A DNA stretch of 64,000 bases from positions 73,093,072 to 73,157,071 of the forward strand of contig OU862907.1 of assembly GCA_917880885.1 (NCBI GenBank). The letters are read 5' to 3'. Below, one piece after another: positions 51,233 through 61,464 of the stretch. The notes under the pieces were generated by a model, which was not told where the DNA came from, searched no databases, and saw only the letters and a program-made list of their open reading frames with translations. Each line of letters opens with the position of its first letter. The first letter of the stretch is position 1. The DNA comes from Limnephilus marmoratus (Eukaryota; Arthropoda; Insecta; Trichoptera; Limnephilidae). Both the position numbers and the translations under genes were made by a program.

Positions 51233-51305
51233 AAGTGGTCAGCCGTCAAAATGACGGTCGTGGTCTTTATAGGTATGGAGCAGTACCCGGTCTTTCTAGT
51301 GTTAA

Positions 51306-52720
51306 GAGTTAATTTGTTGATAAGACACCAATCATAAAAGCTATTAATATTTGATTGAAGTGTCAGACAGTCCTCGATATTATCAATAATTCTAAAAATC
51401 TTCATATCATCAGCGAACATTAGAATGAGAACACGGGTGAATATGTTTGTTACGTCGTTAATGAATAAATTAAAAAGTAAAGGACCAAGATGCGAACCCT
51501 GGGGTACGCCACTGGTAGCTTCGAACATGTAGGATAAGTGATCATTAATACAGACAATTAGCTGACGCCTAAGTAAGTAACTCTTAAACCACGATAAAAG
51601 GTTTCCATTAATGCCGAGTTTCAAAAGTTCATTAATGAGGATTTTAAGACAGACCTTATCAAACGCCTTACTGAAGTCGGTGTATATAGAATCAACTTGT
51701 TGTTTGTTGGCAAGTGCATTAGAAATGAAATTTTCATATAATGTAAGGTTAGTCAAAGTTGATCTGCCGGAGATAAAGCCGTGTTGACAAGTTGCGATAC
51801 AAGAGTTTACAAAAAAGCTTATTTTCTTAAGAATCAATTTCTCAAAAAGTTTAGGTATAGACGATTGAATACAGATAGGCCGATAATTTTCGACAAAGGA
51901 TTTATCACCACTTTTAAATATAGGAGTTAGGTAGCTAAGTTTCCATATTTGTGGAAAGTGTCCTGTAGAGAGTGACTTATTAAACAGTATATTAAGCGGA
52001 ACAGATAAACTTTGGACACAATTCTTAAGTAAGATGGAAGGAATCTTATCAGGTCCCGAGCTAGTTTTGGGTTCAAGTGATTTAATAGAGACTATAATGT
52101 CTTCAATGTCGATGTGTATTTGCGATAAGTGTAAATTTATATCCGAGTTGAAGTACGGAATTAAGTCATCTGAAATATCAGGTTCATACACGTCCTTAAA
52201 GTAATCAGCAAACATGTTAACAATTTCATAAATTTTACTGGAGCTGTTTTGTCTGTAACGTATATTACCGGAAATACCAGCATCATTGTTTTTCATTGAT
52301 TTTGTGTATTTCCAAAAGTATTTTACATCATGAAGTATCGTGTTCTCAACCGAATTAATGTAATTATTATAACATCTTTTTGTCATTTTTTTGCAATCTC
52401 TTCTAATATTGTTGAATGCCATATAGTTGGGAATTGTTCTGTGTTCTTTATATTTTTTATGTGTTTCTTTTTTAATAACAATTAACTGAATTAATTCTTT
52501 GCTGAACCATATCGGATACTTTCGTACTTTATGATGAATTAGAGGTATAGTGTCGGAAATGATACTATTCAGTTGAGAGTAAAATAGTTCTACGCTATAG
52601 TCGAGATCACCTTCCTTGAGAACAGACCAATTTACTTTGTTAAGTGCATGATTAATGTCCTGGTAATTAGCATTAATGAAATTACGACTACAATTTTTAA
52701 TTAGGGGGTCACACTCTATT
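51306..52720 (-). pseudogene. LINE 3 reverse transcriptase, upstream part
   Basis: Open from about 52720 on the minus strand. It contains a lysine-rich pre-RT region, RT motif 1-2 (SSGPDKIPSILLK, LTPIFKSGDKS), ENYRPICI, the DFSKAFDKV block, SGVPQGSHLGPLLF and the catalytic LMFADDMKIF near 51412. It breaks at 51305, where the piggyBac element begins; residues after that point in this frame are not LINE. The typical N-terminal endonuclease is missing through 5' truncation. Confidence 0.82.
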
Positions 52721-52730
52721 GTATTAGGTA

Positions 52731-54106
52731 CTTTTTAAATTTTATGAGGATATGAAATTTAGAGTCTTTCCGAATTTATTATTTTTTCTTTATTTGTCTA
52801 TCGAGTTATATATAGTTTATTTACCAATTTAAAATTGATATGAAAAATGGTAGTGAATGCCAAAAAAATTACAATTGTAACTGAACATAATCTTAATTAA
52901 TAAAACTTCTATCTGTAAGCAACTTTGCATTTAAACCTGATTTGCTTAAATCTTTTTAACTTCAAAAGTATAGATCTGTGTATTATATTGTAGGCATCTT
53001 GTTTCGTACAAATGAATTAATAATAATTAACATTTTAAACAGCACTATAGAACACAAGTATGATGATGTTTGTATTTCGTGTTCATTGAATTTCAAAAAA
53101 GTATGATAAAAACCGTTTATTTAGGAAGTATACGAGTATCATCAAGTTTAGTTAAGTTATATTTTTTGTAAAGAGGTTTATTCTTATATTTAAAAATCAA
53201 TCAATACGGATTTTGGGCTCACAAAACAATTTTTCATAAAAGAAGATCTTTTAAGTGAAGTTAATTTTTAAGATTTTATTGTAGAATAAAAATTAATACA
53301 AAAAAGTTTTAGTTAATTTTAAGTTTTTTTTCTAAATGTTGTTAAAATAATAATAATTATATCATCTCGAGACCCTGGGACACATTAATGCCCCTCTGTT
53401 ATTATATTTGTTACTTACTTTTATACGCTGCGCCCAATTAATTTCGAGAAGCGAAATTTATACCTACCTTCAAGTTTTCTGTATTGGGGATTTTTTCATG
53501 ATTTTAAAATGAAAATGTTAACCGGGCTGTCGACAAATAACTTTTCTAACATTGTCGCAATATCGTGTGCCTGCGTTGGTACCTATGTTATTAAATGTCT
53601 TTCAAAATTTTTAATTAAATGATAGTTAATTTTATTGATTATTGTAAGGAATTAATGAAATTTACTTATTTTATCTCGAAGTATGAAATATTTTTATTGG
53701 AAACGGTTTTATTATTCGCAATCTAATAAATTAATATCTTCGTATTATATGTCTCGTACTGACTTTGTTATGGTAAGCCCACACTGTGGCCAAAGTTCTA
53801 ACTTCAAACGTTTGGGCGATCGTGTGAAGGGGTGTTCGTGCGTTGGAAGTTCGAGTTGGAAGGTTGGAGGCGATCCCGAAAGCCAACTCACACGAACCAG
53901 CCTGCCGCAGCCGTCCACACATCAGTCTGCGAAAAGGCAGGCGATCATTAAAATGAAAATATTATTACGGAGAGTGGTATAATATTTGTTTGAAAACATG
54001 TCTTGTATATTATAATAATTGTAGGTATTACTGATAAGATATAGCGTAGCTACAGCTGTTTAATGTCCGCCATTTTGGAGTTCGGACTTCGGGGTTGGAT
54101 GTTTAA
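52731..54106. other. AT-rich intergenic DNA, no gene seen
   Basis: No supported gene. The block 53770-53940 is more GC-rich (AAGCCCACACTGTGGCC, GTTGGAAGGTTGGAGGCGAT) and may be part of an unidentified repeat. Confidence 0.4.
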
Positions 54107-54545
54107 TGTTTTTTTTTTTTTTACAGTGAATACCGCACAAAAATCTCAACTGCTCCCGTCTGGAGCCAGTGAGACTATGGCATCCCCAATTGGGGTATGT
54201 TGTGAGGCTGAAGGTAGTGGGGAAGGGAAGGAGGTGGGGAAGAGGAAGGTTGGGAAGTACCTGGCTATTCAGATCTGGTTACCAAATACGGCTAAAGCCA
54301 ATTTCAAGCAACTCAATTCTGAATGGTGGTCTTACACCAGGGCGATACTGATAGTATCTTCCACTCTGGAACATGCCGCAAATATACTATATATTATTTT
54401 AAATGAATTAATTGTGAAAAAACACAAATTAATCAAATAAAATTTATTTGCGCATGCCGGGTTCGAACCCGCGATCTCCGGATTGTGAGTCAAGAGTCTT
54501 ACCCACTGGACTACGGTTGGCCGCAGCCACCACACCACCGGGCAA
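54107..54545 (-). mobile_element. tRNA-headed SINE with poly-A tail
   Basis: Read on the minus strand, a tRNA-like head occupies about 54524-54451. Its D-arm-like part is GTCCAGTGGGTAAGAC, the anticodon loop CTCACAA gives anticodon CAC (Val-type), and the T-arm region is CGGGTTCGAACCCG. A 340-bp body follows and ends in poly-A, seen as a T run at 54107-54122. This is a different SINE family from the abundant one. No clear target duplication was found. Confidence 0.65.
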
Positions 54546-54778
54546 CCTTCCAACTAACTAAGTTTGGAGGTAGAAGGTGGGCTTCAGTCAGGACGTAGCA
54601 TTATTTTTCCAGAATGTAATTAACATAACAATATAAATCTTAAATCAATGTATTTCCATAACTTATTAAATTTCCAAGCGAAGGTTCGGTGAATTATTTC
54701 ATTGCGTTATAGCATTATCTTACATTATTATCGAAGCAATGCAATCAGCACAAATATCTTTGAAATTACTTTATATCC

Positions 54779-54931
54779 ATTATTATTTTTAATTGTAAAA
54801 CTAACGTTTTTAAGACAAGATTTTTTATGCATAGCACAAAGGGTAACAATTACCCTTACCCTTTTACCCTTTGTGCTATGCATAAAAAATCTTGTCTTAA
54901 AAACGTTAGTTTTACAATTAAAAATAATAAT
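54779..54931. repeat. Perfect palindrome, 68-bp arms, 17-bp loop
   Basis: Bases 54779-54846 are exactly the reverse complement of 54864-54931, with a 17-bp spacer containing two copies of TACCCTT-like sequence. A transcript of either strand would fold into a long uninterrupted hairpin. There is no transposase, and the sequence is not one of the repeats recognised elsewhere in the window. Confidence 0.85.
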
Positions 54932-55131
54932 TAATATTTGACAAGTTTCAGTATTTCCCCAATAAATGATGACATAATTTGTCTCGACGCCACCTAGCGA
55001 GGGATTTAACACTAACAATGTTTCTCTCGCAAAAATAAAGTTGGTTGTTTTCAGGTGGAAAAAATATAATAAGCAGTAATTGTTGAATGAAACACTAGCA
55101 TATATTGAATCATTTGGCGGGTACGAGATAA

Positions 55132-55204
55132 GCCGCCATAGCTCAGTGGTCAGAGCATTCGACCGGCAATCGAGAGGACACGGGTTCAAGTCCCGTTGGC
55201 GTCA
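55132..55204 (+). tRNA. tRNA-Ala-like sequence (anticodon GGC), probably not functional
   Basis: 73 nt folding as a cloverleaf. The acceptor is GCCGCCA with TGGCGTC (one C-U mismatch at pair 2-71). The D arm GCTC/GAGC is perfect, the anticodon arm TTCGA/TCGAG has loop CCGGCAA, and the T arm ACGGG/CCCGT with loop TTCAAGT is perfect. Position 33 is C instead of the nearly universal U, and GGC is rarely used for alanine in animals. A tRNA-derived repeat or pseudogene is more likely than an active gene. Confidence 0.45.
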
Positions 55205-55532
55205 TGTATCTTTTCTCGGAAGATTTTTCAATGTGGATGAGTGTTTCAGGCTGATAATTATTGCTTATAATAATTGTTACTTTATATCCTACTGTATTTT
55301 TAAATTCTAGATTTAACAGGCCTACACTTAAATATAAATTATTACATTATTTATCTTGGTCCCAATTGGATGGTTATTCACTTAAAAGTGTAACTCTTTC
55401 CTTAACAAAAAAATGCGCGAAATCAGAAGGAAAATAGTCTAATATTTATTTATAAACTGACTTTTTTCCAATAAGAATACAATACGTTACACATAACACG
55501 AACTTAAACGAGTCATTGTGTTATTAAAGCAA
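55205..55532. other. AT-rich spacer, no gene seen
   Basis: Nothing recognisable between the tRNA-like sequence and the LINE fragment. Confidence 0.4.
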
Positions 55533-56370
55533 AGCAAAGAATGGACGGTTACCTCGAGAGTGTTTTCGCTTGGGGTAAAAATAATCTCGTTGAATTTAAT
55601 GTTTCAAAGACCCAATCTTGTCTGATTACGTCTAAAAGGGATCGAAATGAAAATCTAGTCTCTTTCAACGGAAGCAATCTTCCGAACAGGCCCTCCATTG
55701 ATATGCTTGGTGTAACCCTAAGTGACCAGCTCAGGTATGGGGGCTCCATCGAAGCCAGAGTAAAGTTAGCCTCCCAAAAACTGGGCGTACAGTACAGGGC
55801 CCGCAGATACTTTAATAGTACACAACTGCTAACCCTGTACAAATCGCAAGTGCGCCCCACGGTTGAATTTGGTAGCCACCTCTGGTCTTGAGCTCCAAAA
55901 TACCTGAAAAATACCCTCGACTCTGTGCAGAAACGGGCGGTCCGTTTGATAGATTCTCCCATCTTAACAGACGGATTGCAATCTTTAGAGCACAGGCGTC
56001 GGGTGGGAATGCTATCCTTGTTCTACCGGTATTACAATGGAAGATGCTCCGAGGAACTAGCATCATTGATCCCTTCGGCACCGGTGCATAGTAGGGAAAC
56101 ACGCCAAACGCGTGCCCAACATTTGTACACAGTTGACATTTGTCACATGAGTCGTTTCTTAGACTCGTTCTTGTGTTCAACAGCTCGGCTGTGGAATGAT
56201 TTGCCGGCCTCTGTGTTTCCTCCTTCCTACAACATGGGTCTCTTCAAGACCAATGTTCATTACTTCCTCTCCTCAAAAAGACCCTCCACACAGCATCCCA
56301 GATGACATAGACATAGGGAAATTATTTTCCTCAGGGCCTCCTGTGTGGAGTTAATGTAAAAAAAAAAATT
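55533..56370 (+). mobile_element. LINE 5 3' fragment (partner of the SINE family)
   Basis: 5'-truncated non-LTR element whose RT C-terminal region is in two frames: 55541-55891 (NVSKTQSCLI, IDMLGVTLSDQ, LYKSQVRPTVEFGSHLWS) and 55925-56305 (RAVRLIDSPILT, RTRAQHLYTVDI type block, TARLWNDLPASVFPP). An in-frame TGA after LWS at about 55888 and a frame change near 55920 break it. The 3' UTR (CCCTCCACACAGCATCCCAG, then TCCTCAGGGCCTCCTGTGTGG) and the poly-A from 56360 match the tails of the SINE copies in this window. Confidence 0.75.
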
Positions 56371-56570
56371 AAACATTTTCACAATTTTGTCGGTTTAAAA
56401 ACTGGGCACGCTCCTCTAACATTCGTAATTTCATATCTCTCCATCTTTTTCTTTATGCGGCCGGTTGCGGCACCATAATACTTTGGTGACGATCTACGTT
56501 TCCAGTAATTAGTTTACAAGTAAAATATTGCGATGGTGAGATTGATTTTCACAATTTAAGGTGTATTACC
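56371..56570. repeat. Dispersed repeat, inverted copy at 21201-21400
   Basis: Contains GAGCGTGCC-type and GCGGCACCATAATACTTTGG strings shared in inverse orientation with 21201-21400. Confidence 0.6.
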
Positions 56571-57609
56571 CCTTCAAAAATTTTACATTTTTTTTCAGAG
56601 GGTCAACATATTTTCGCTTTACAATAAAATGCAAATATTTGGAATATTTCCGAGCACATTCAAATATCAAAAACTGTTTTAGAAAGGTGATGAAATACGC
56701 TTTCAAATTATAGATTTCGTAAAAACATATTTTTTTCCCCGGGAGGCCATGGGGACACCGGTGTCCCCTATGAAATTTCAAAAATGAAAACTTTTTATAT
56801 ACGGTTTTGATCCCTATGTTTAAAGAAACTGTATGAAAACGAGGTCAAAATCGCTTGCGCCAAATATCCCTATAGGTAGGTTAAAAGATTTCATTAATGT
56901 GGAAACTCTAGAATTTTTGTAATTAATTTATCTGTGACTTCAGATCGCTGTCAAAACCGAAAAGTCATGAGTTTTAGCATTTTTGTTCCTTTTTCAAATG
57001 CATTTAAAGGTATTTATTTATTATCAATCACCTTTGAAATGTGTTTTTTCACTAGGGATGTCTATTCAGGTTTATGTAAAAATAACACTATCAGTTCATT
57101 TTCGTATTTAAAGGGTGTTCAGTAAAATGGCTCACCTTACGTTTTTTCTAACTCAAGTTACTGATAATAAAAAAATAAAAACACATACATTTTTTATTAG
57201 AAAATGAATAACACACACATATTGTAACGTCACTTTTTTGTCGCTCTGTGTAAAAATAATTTGTAAAAAATTCCTGAAGTTAAATTTTTTTTTTTCAATT
57301 TGCGATTCAAAACTTTGTGTACATTTTATTTTTTTGTGGCTATTTTTTAGATTTGAATATAAAGCGTAGTGTTTTTCCTTTCTAACACCGATTAGAATAT
57401 ATTTCTAACTATGATAGTAAAGGAGTTACAGCGTTTTATATGAGACCTATCGTCGCCTTAGTTCTTAATTGTCCAAACGACCATTTGAAAATTTTACAGG
57501 AGGTGAAGGTTTTCTTTCATTATTTCAATGAAACATTATGATAGGTGTATGAGATAAAGCTATTTCCGTAAAGGCAAAGATCTCATTAGTTTAAATAATT
57601 CTTAGTTAA
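56571..57609. other. AT-rich DNA, no gene seen
   Basis: No recognisable gene or element. The minus-strand frame 56781-56566 has no family resemblance. Confidence 0.4.
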
Positions 57610-57891
57610 GTGATTAACTATCCTTTTTTATACTTTATTTTTAGTTTTAAAGTGGAGATTGAACAAAAACTTAAATGGTCGTTTGGACAATTAAGAACCG
57701 AGGCGACGCTATGTGCGTTGGGTACGTTGGATTACGCTATATGCTCTCCTATGATTAAACGGGTTACTTATATTATTTTGAGGTGTAATGCAGTTCGGAA
57801 AAATGATTCTGTTACTAAATTATTCGTTCCTTTATATAATAGATATTTTTCAACTAAATATTCAACAATTCAAAAATGTATTATTACCTAA
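57610..57891 (+). other. Unidentified open frame in right arm
   Basis: A 93-codon frame whose last third matches, in the mirrored orientation, the duplicated 25-residue unit in the left arm (11749-12012, minus). It has no recognisable domain. Since both arms keep the frame open it may be the end of an old transposon protein rather than chance, but the evidence is slight. Confidence 0.3.
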
Positions 57892-58419
57892 AAATTTGTT
57901 TTTTAATTTTTTTTTTTATTACAATCATAAAGGTTCTTAAATTAACATGATAATATATATAAATTTCAAATAATACACTAGACATATTTACCTTTGCGAG
58001 AGTTAAAAACTCGTGTGTAAAGGGGAAAAAATAAATATTAATAAATAACTAAAAATTATAACTAACATTCAGTGTGAAGAAAAAAAAACTAAAAAAAATT
58101 GTACATATAAAAGTGAAAAGATCCTTTTGCATATATGATAATAATATAAAGTTGTTATAAATTATTGAAAATAAAAACAAAAAGTAGTGGATATCCTAAA
58201 AAGCAATAGTAGGTATATGATGTATGTTAATTATTGGTTATATGTATACCTAACCGTAAATGTGCATTTAAAATAAAAAATGGTTTTCGAAATAATATGA
58301 CGTTTTTATTTGATCCTAAAAGCTTGAGTTTTGGGAAGCACCAAAATTCATATTGGGCTTGTAATTACAAATTTATATTTTTTTACTATAGCTACGTTGG
58401 ATTTTATAGAAACACTAGC

Positions 58420-58873
58420 TGATCCGGCGAACTTCGTACCGCCTCAGAATCAAAAACTGTTGTCAACTTATTAGCTGAATTGATCTAAATTGTTTCTCCC
58501 TGCGTATCCTTTCCCCTCTCGCGTTCCCTCTCCCTCTCCCCACTCCACTTCTCCCCTTCCCCCGTCCCGCTAACCCCCCTTCCTGAGTTCCTTTCCCCCC
58601 TCCCCCCTCCCCCGGTTCACAGTTCAATATTATACCCCTTACAATATTGCTGCAGTTCTTTCAAAATAGGAGAATTCGTTCCATACAAAATGTATGGGGA
58701 AAATAATTTTCTTCGGAGTGGAACACCCTTTACTTTTAGGGGTATGAAAAATAGATGTTGGTCGTTTCTCAGACCTACCAAATAAGCACACAAAATTTCA
58801 TCAAAATTGGTCCAGCCGTTTCGGAGGAGTATGGTAACAAACACCGTGACACGAGAATTTTAAATATTAGATG
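58420..58873. mobile_element. RTE/SINE-like insertion specific to right arm
   Basis: It interrupts sequence that is continuous at about 11250 in the left arm. The left end reads AGCTGATCCGGCGAACTTCG. Near the right end are ATTGGTCCAGCCGTTTCGGA and AAATATTAGAT, a 3'-end style I associate with RTE-derived repeats in insects. A C/T-rich tract occupies 58495-58615. Class assignment is tentative. Confidence 0.5.
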
Positions 58874-59119
58874 TAATTTGAATTTAACGAAAAGTGTTAC
58901 CCCATACCATCCGAATTTATTTTGACAGAAACTGACCACAGCAACTGAATTAATTCTGTTGCTAACTTTTCCTGGATAATTTAATAATTTAACCATACTA
59001 AAAAAACAGAGAGATGTCAATGCATACAACTTTGTACGTAACAATAAAAAATACAATGCTTACCAGACTCCCATATTAATGGTAAATATACATATTTAAA
59101 AAAAATATATATATATAAA

Positions 59120-59500
59120 TACCAGGGCTTAGTGTCATCATTGAAGATGCTGTCTGGAGGGTCTTTTTAGGAAAGGAAGGAAAGAAGTTCAGGAAGAAAA
59201 GATATTAGAGGTGAGTAGGAATATAGGGGTCAGTGTGTCCAGAAGTGACGGACATAAGAAATCTATGCCTCCTTCTGCGGTGCAAGGCAATGTTCCGAGA
59301 GAGTCCTGTTGGAGAGGTGAAAAAGTCATCCTGAACCAGTCTCTTCCGATCTGGCCTGCCACGCAGTTGGCGCGCAGTCGCATCTGCCGTCAAGATTCCA
59401 CCTCTGCTAAGTCACCAAAATCAGCGAATCATTTGGGGTGACCTATGGCAGGATGTTTTGGTTATCCAATTACCACCTTCCTACCTCCAAAATTGATTCT
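59120..59500 (-). mobile_element. SINE copy (right-arm counterpart of 10638-10985)
   Basis: Same SINE family, minus orientation, duplicated with the arm. It has diverged from its counterpart by scattered changes. Confidence 0.6.
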
Positions 59501-60182
59501 TAGGTATTATAAAAACATCGTGGTTTTTGTTTAAGATTTATTAATAATAATTATAATAATTAGTTTTCCATATTTTTTCAGAATCATACAATTAACATGG
59601 TAACCTAATATTTTTACACAACAACGAAAAAAATAGCAAAATGGAGAACTACACCCTAAAGAGGTTTAAATCAAAATGATTCCAATGAACTTACTTGTAT
59701 TACAAGAACAACAGTTAGAGCCTTACGCGTTCACTGATTATGATTGTGTTAAATTTCTTAGTAAGAGAGCTCCATAGAAATGTGCCAATAGTAACATAAG
59801 TTTCGAAGAAGGAAAAATTGCTGTGACATAATAAAGCATAATTTATTTATATCAACGGTGTAAATATACCATAAACAATGAATACGAAATGACATCAGAG
59901 ATTCAAGTACCTATATACAAAATTTTATAATACAAATTAGCTAGAATAGTTATATTTATTACTAATTTAATTGAAAAGATTTGAGAGCACTTTTGTACCT
60001 GTCTTCCGTGTAGTTAAATAGATCCGCCACATCTGCGTATCTACTACTAACTTCATGCAACCTAGGTATAAGCGAGTGTTCCGAATACTGAATTATGGTT
60101 GGTCCTGGTATTGTTGCTGGTATATAGGCTGTCTATACCACCACTTACAATTTAGAATATAAATATTAAGACTTATATAATT

Positions 60183-60708
60183 ATATAATGAATAATATAT
60201 CACTTTGTTTAAACCACTATATTATAAACAATATCTACATGTTTCGATAACAATGTTATCTTCATCAGGATATGTCAATATAAAGAAAAATAAATGACAA
60301 ACAAGTATAGACAAATTAGAATAAACTATAACATAGACAAAATATTAAAAAGTAGAGGTGATTAATTACTTACAAATCATAAAAATAGTTATACAAAATT
60401 AAATATAAAAATTATTTAAGGAAAAATAAAATTGAATTTAGATAATAAAAAACTTTTAAGAACAAATAATGAAAATAATTAGTCTGAATCAAAAAATCAA
60501 TAATTTTGATTAATTGTAAGTATTAATAAGAAAATAAATTTATAAGATGGCTATTTTTAAAAAATGTTTGGTTATTTATAATATTTAATTTACTATTAAT
60601 GCTTTTTCTAATTTCTAAAATTTCTAAATTATCCAATTGTATACATTTTATATTATTCATTATATAATCAATGATGCCACAAAGTAATTTTGCGAAGTTT
60701 GAAGAAGT
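60183..60708 (-). mobile_element. Penelope-like element 3' remnant with hammerhead-like motif
   Basis: A 526-bp insertion bounded by the 12-bp direct repeat ACTTATATAATT (60171-60182, 60709-60720); the left arm has the single uninterrupted site. The minus-strand frame from 60708 to 60523 reads like the C-terminal end of Penelope-type proteins (LDNLEILEIRKSIN, then NNQTFFKNSHLINLF). That end follows a GIY-YIG endonuclease domain, of which only the last part could be here. A hammerhead ribozyme-like core lies further 3' at 60276-60228. Confidence 0.55.
60228..60276 (-). ncRNA. Hammerhead ribozyme-like motif
   Basis: On the minus strand: CTGATGA (complement of 60262-60268), a perfect 6-bp stem II GATAAC/GTTATC with a 3-nt loop, and GAAA (complement of 60242-60245). 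A minimal stem III, ACATGT, is followed by A as the cleavage-site base. Stem I pairs ATATC with GATAT (60269-60273 and 60231-60235). One extra A lies between CTGATGA and stem II. Hammerheads with very short stem III are known from Penelope-like elements, matching the host element. Confidence 0.5.
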
Positions 60709-60800
60709 ACTTATATAATTCTTCAATCTGAGAGTTATAATAAATTTAATTTTTTCATCAAGTAATTATAGTTTATACTTTCAGGGGGAATACTGAGATA

Positions 60801-61436
60801 TAGTCTGTCAAAATAGAGTAGAAAATATAAAAACTGGAACTATTAAATTTGTAGACTGGCAACACCAATTTAACTGTCAAATATTTCTTTGAAGTGCAAT
60901 GACACTGAATGTATAAAACACAGTAAACCACATTTTAAAAAACATTTTTTTTTCATTTGATTAATAAAGCGATTTGCTTTAATTTAATTTAACAATAGAT
61001 AGAAAGGAAGAATCACTAATGGTGAGTTTAGTTAGACTACTTTAAGATCTGAATGAGTTAAATATATTCAGATCTAAAATTAGAGACATGATCTAAAGCC
61101 CAGGAAACGCTAAGTACTTTATCTAGTATTAAATAAATGTGAGCAATTTCTAACCTGTGCTTTATATTTTATTACATTATAGTTATTCTTCATTATGTTA
61201 ACACAAAATTGCAAAGGTATAATAATAATATACCTATATTCAATGCTAATTTTGAGATCGGCGGGTATCACTATACTGCAATGAAAAAATATTTTTTCCA
61301 CGATTATGCCTTTTTAATTTTTTATGAAAATGTAGGTTACACAGCTTTACTTTAACACCATGAGTTATGTGTTAAGTATTGCCATTTGATCAACAGTGGC
61401 GACCTCATATATTTTCTACTCTTTTTTGACAGACTA
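60801..61436. mobile_element. Tc1/mariner-type MITE specific to right arm
   Basis: 636 bp with 28-bp inverted ends starting TAGTCTGTCAAAA (one mismatch), flanked by TA (60799-60800, 61437-61438). The left arm shows the uninterrupted TA-rich site near 9805. No transposase frame. Confidence 0.75.
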
Positions 61437-61464
61437 TATATATATATATATATAATTTTTTTTT

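Larger units (their letters stand above)
49684..51301. mobile_element. piggyBac-superfamily element, decayed, TTAA-flanked
   Basis: 1618 bp with inverted ends CACTAGAAAGACCGG (49684) and CCGGTCTTTCTAGTG (ending 51301), flanked by TTAA at 49680-49683 and 51302-51305. CGTCA-rich subterminal repeats recur near both ends (GACGGCAGCC at 49712, GCCGTCAATGTGACGG near 49872, CCGTCAAAATGACGG near 51243). A cysteine-rich C-terminal transposase remnant lies inside (about 50550-50735), and two SINE copies have inserted around it. Confidence 0.82.
48675..52720 (-). mobile_element. LINE 3 (Jockey-like), 5'-truncated, split by piggyBac element
   Basis: Bounded by a 10-bp direct repeat GTATTAGGTA (48665-48674, 52721-52730). 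The minus-strand 3' end has an (ATAAA)n tail at about 48690-48712. Coding pieces are 52720-51306 (linker and RT palm), then 49683-49328 (thumb) and 49315-48956 (C-terminus), with a frame break at about 49320. The TTAA-bounded element 49684-51301 interrupts it. Confidence 0.8.

Noticed and set aside
56566..56781. Minus-strand 71-codon frame
   Set aside because: Short, low-complexity, with no mirrored or duplicated copy to support conservation.
59205..59441. Open frames across SINE copies (also 10638-10985, 50804-51077, 62229-62411) as small genes
   Set aside because: They are found in repeat copies on either strand with different breaks in each copy.
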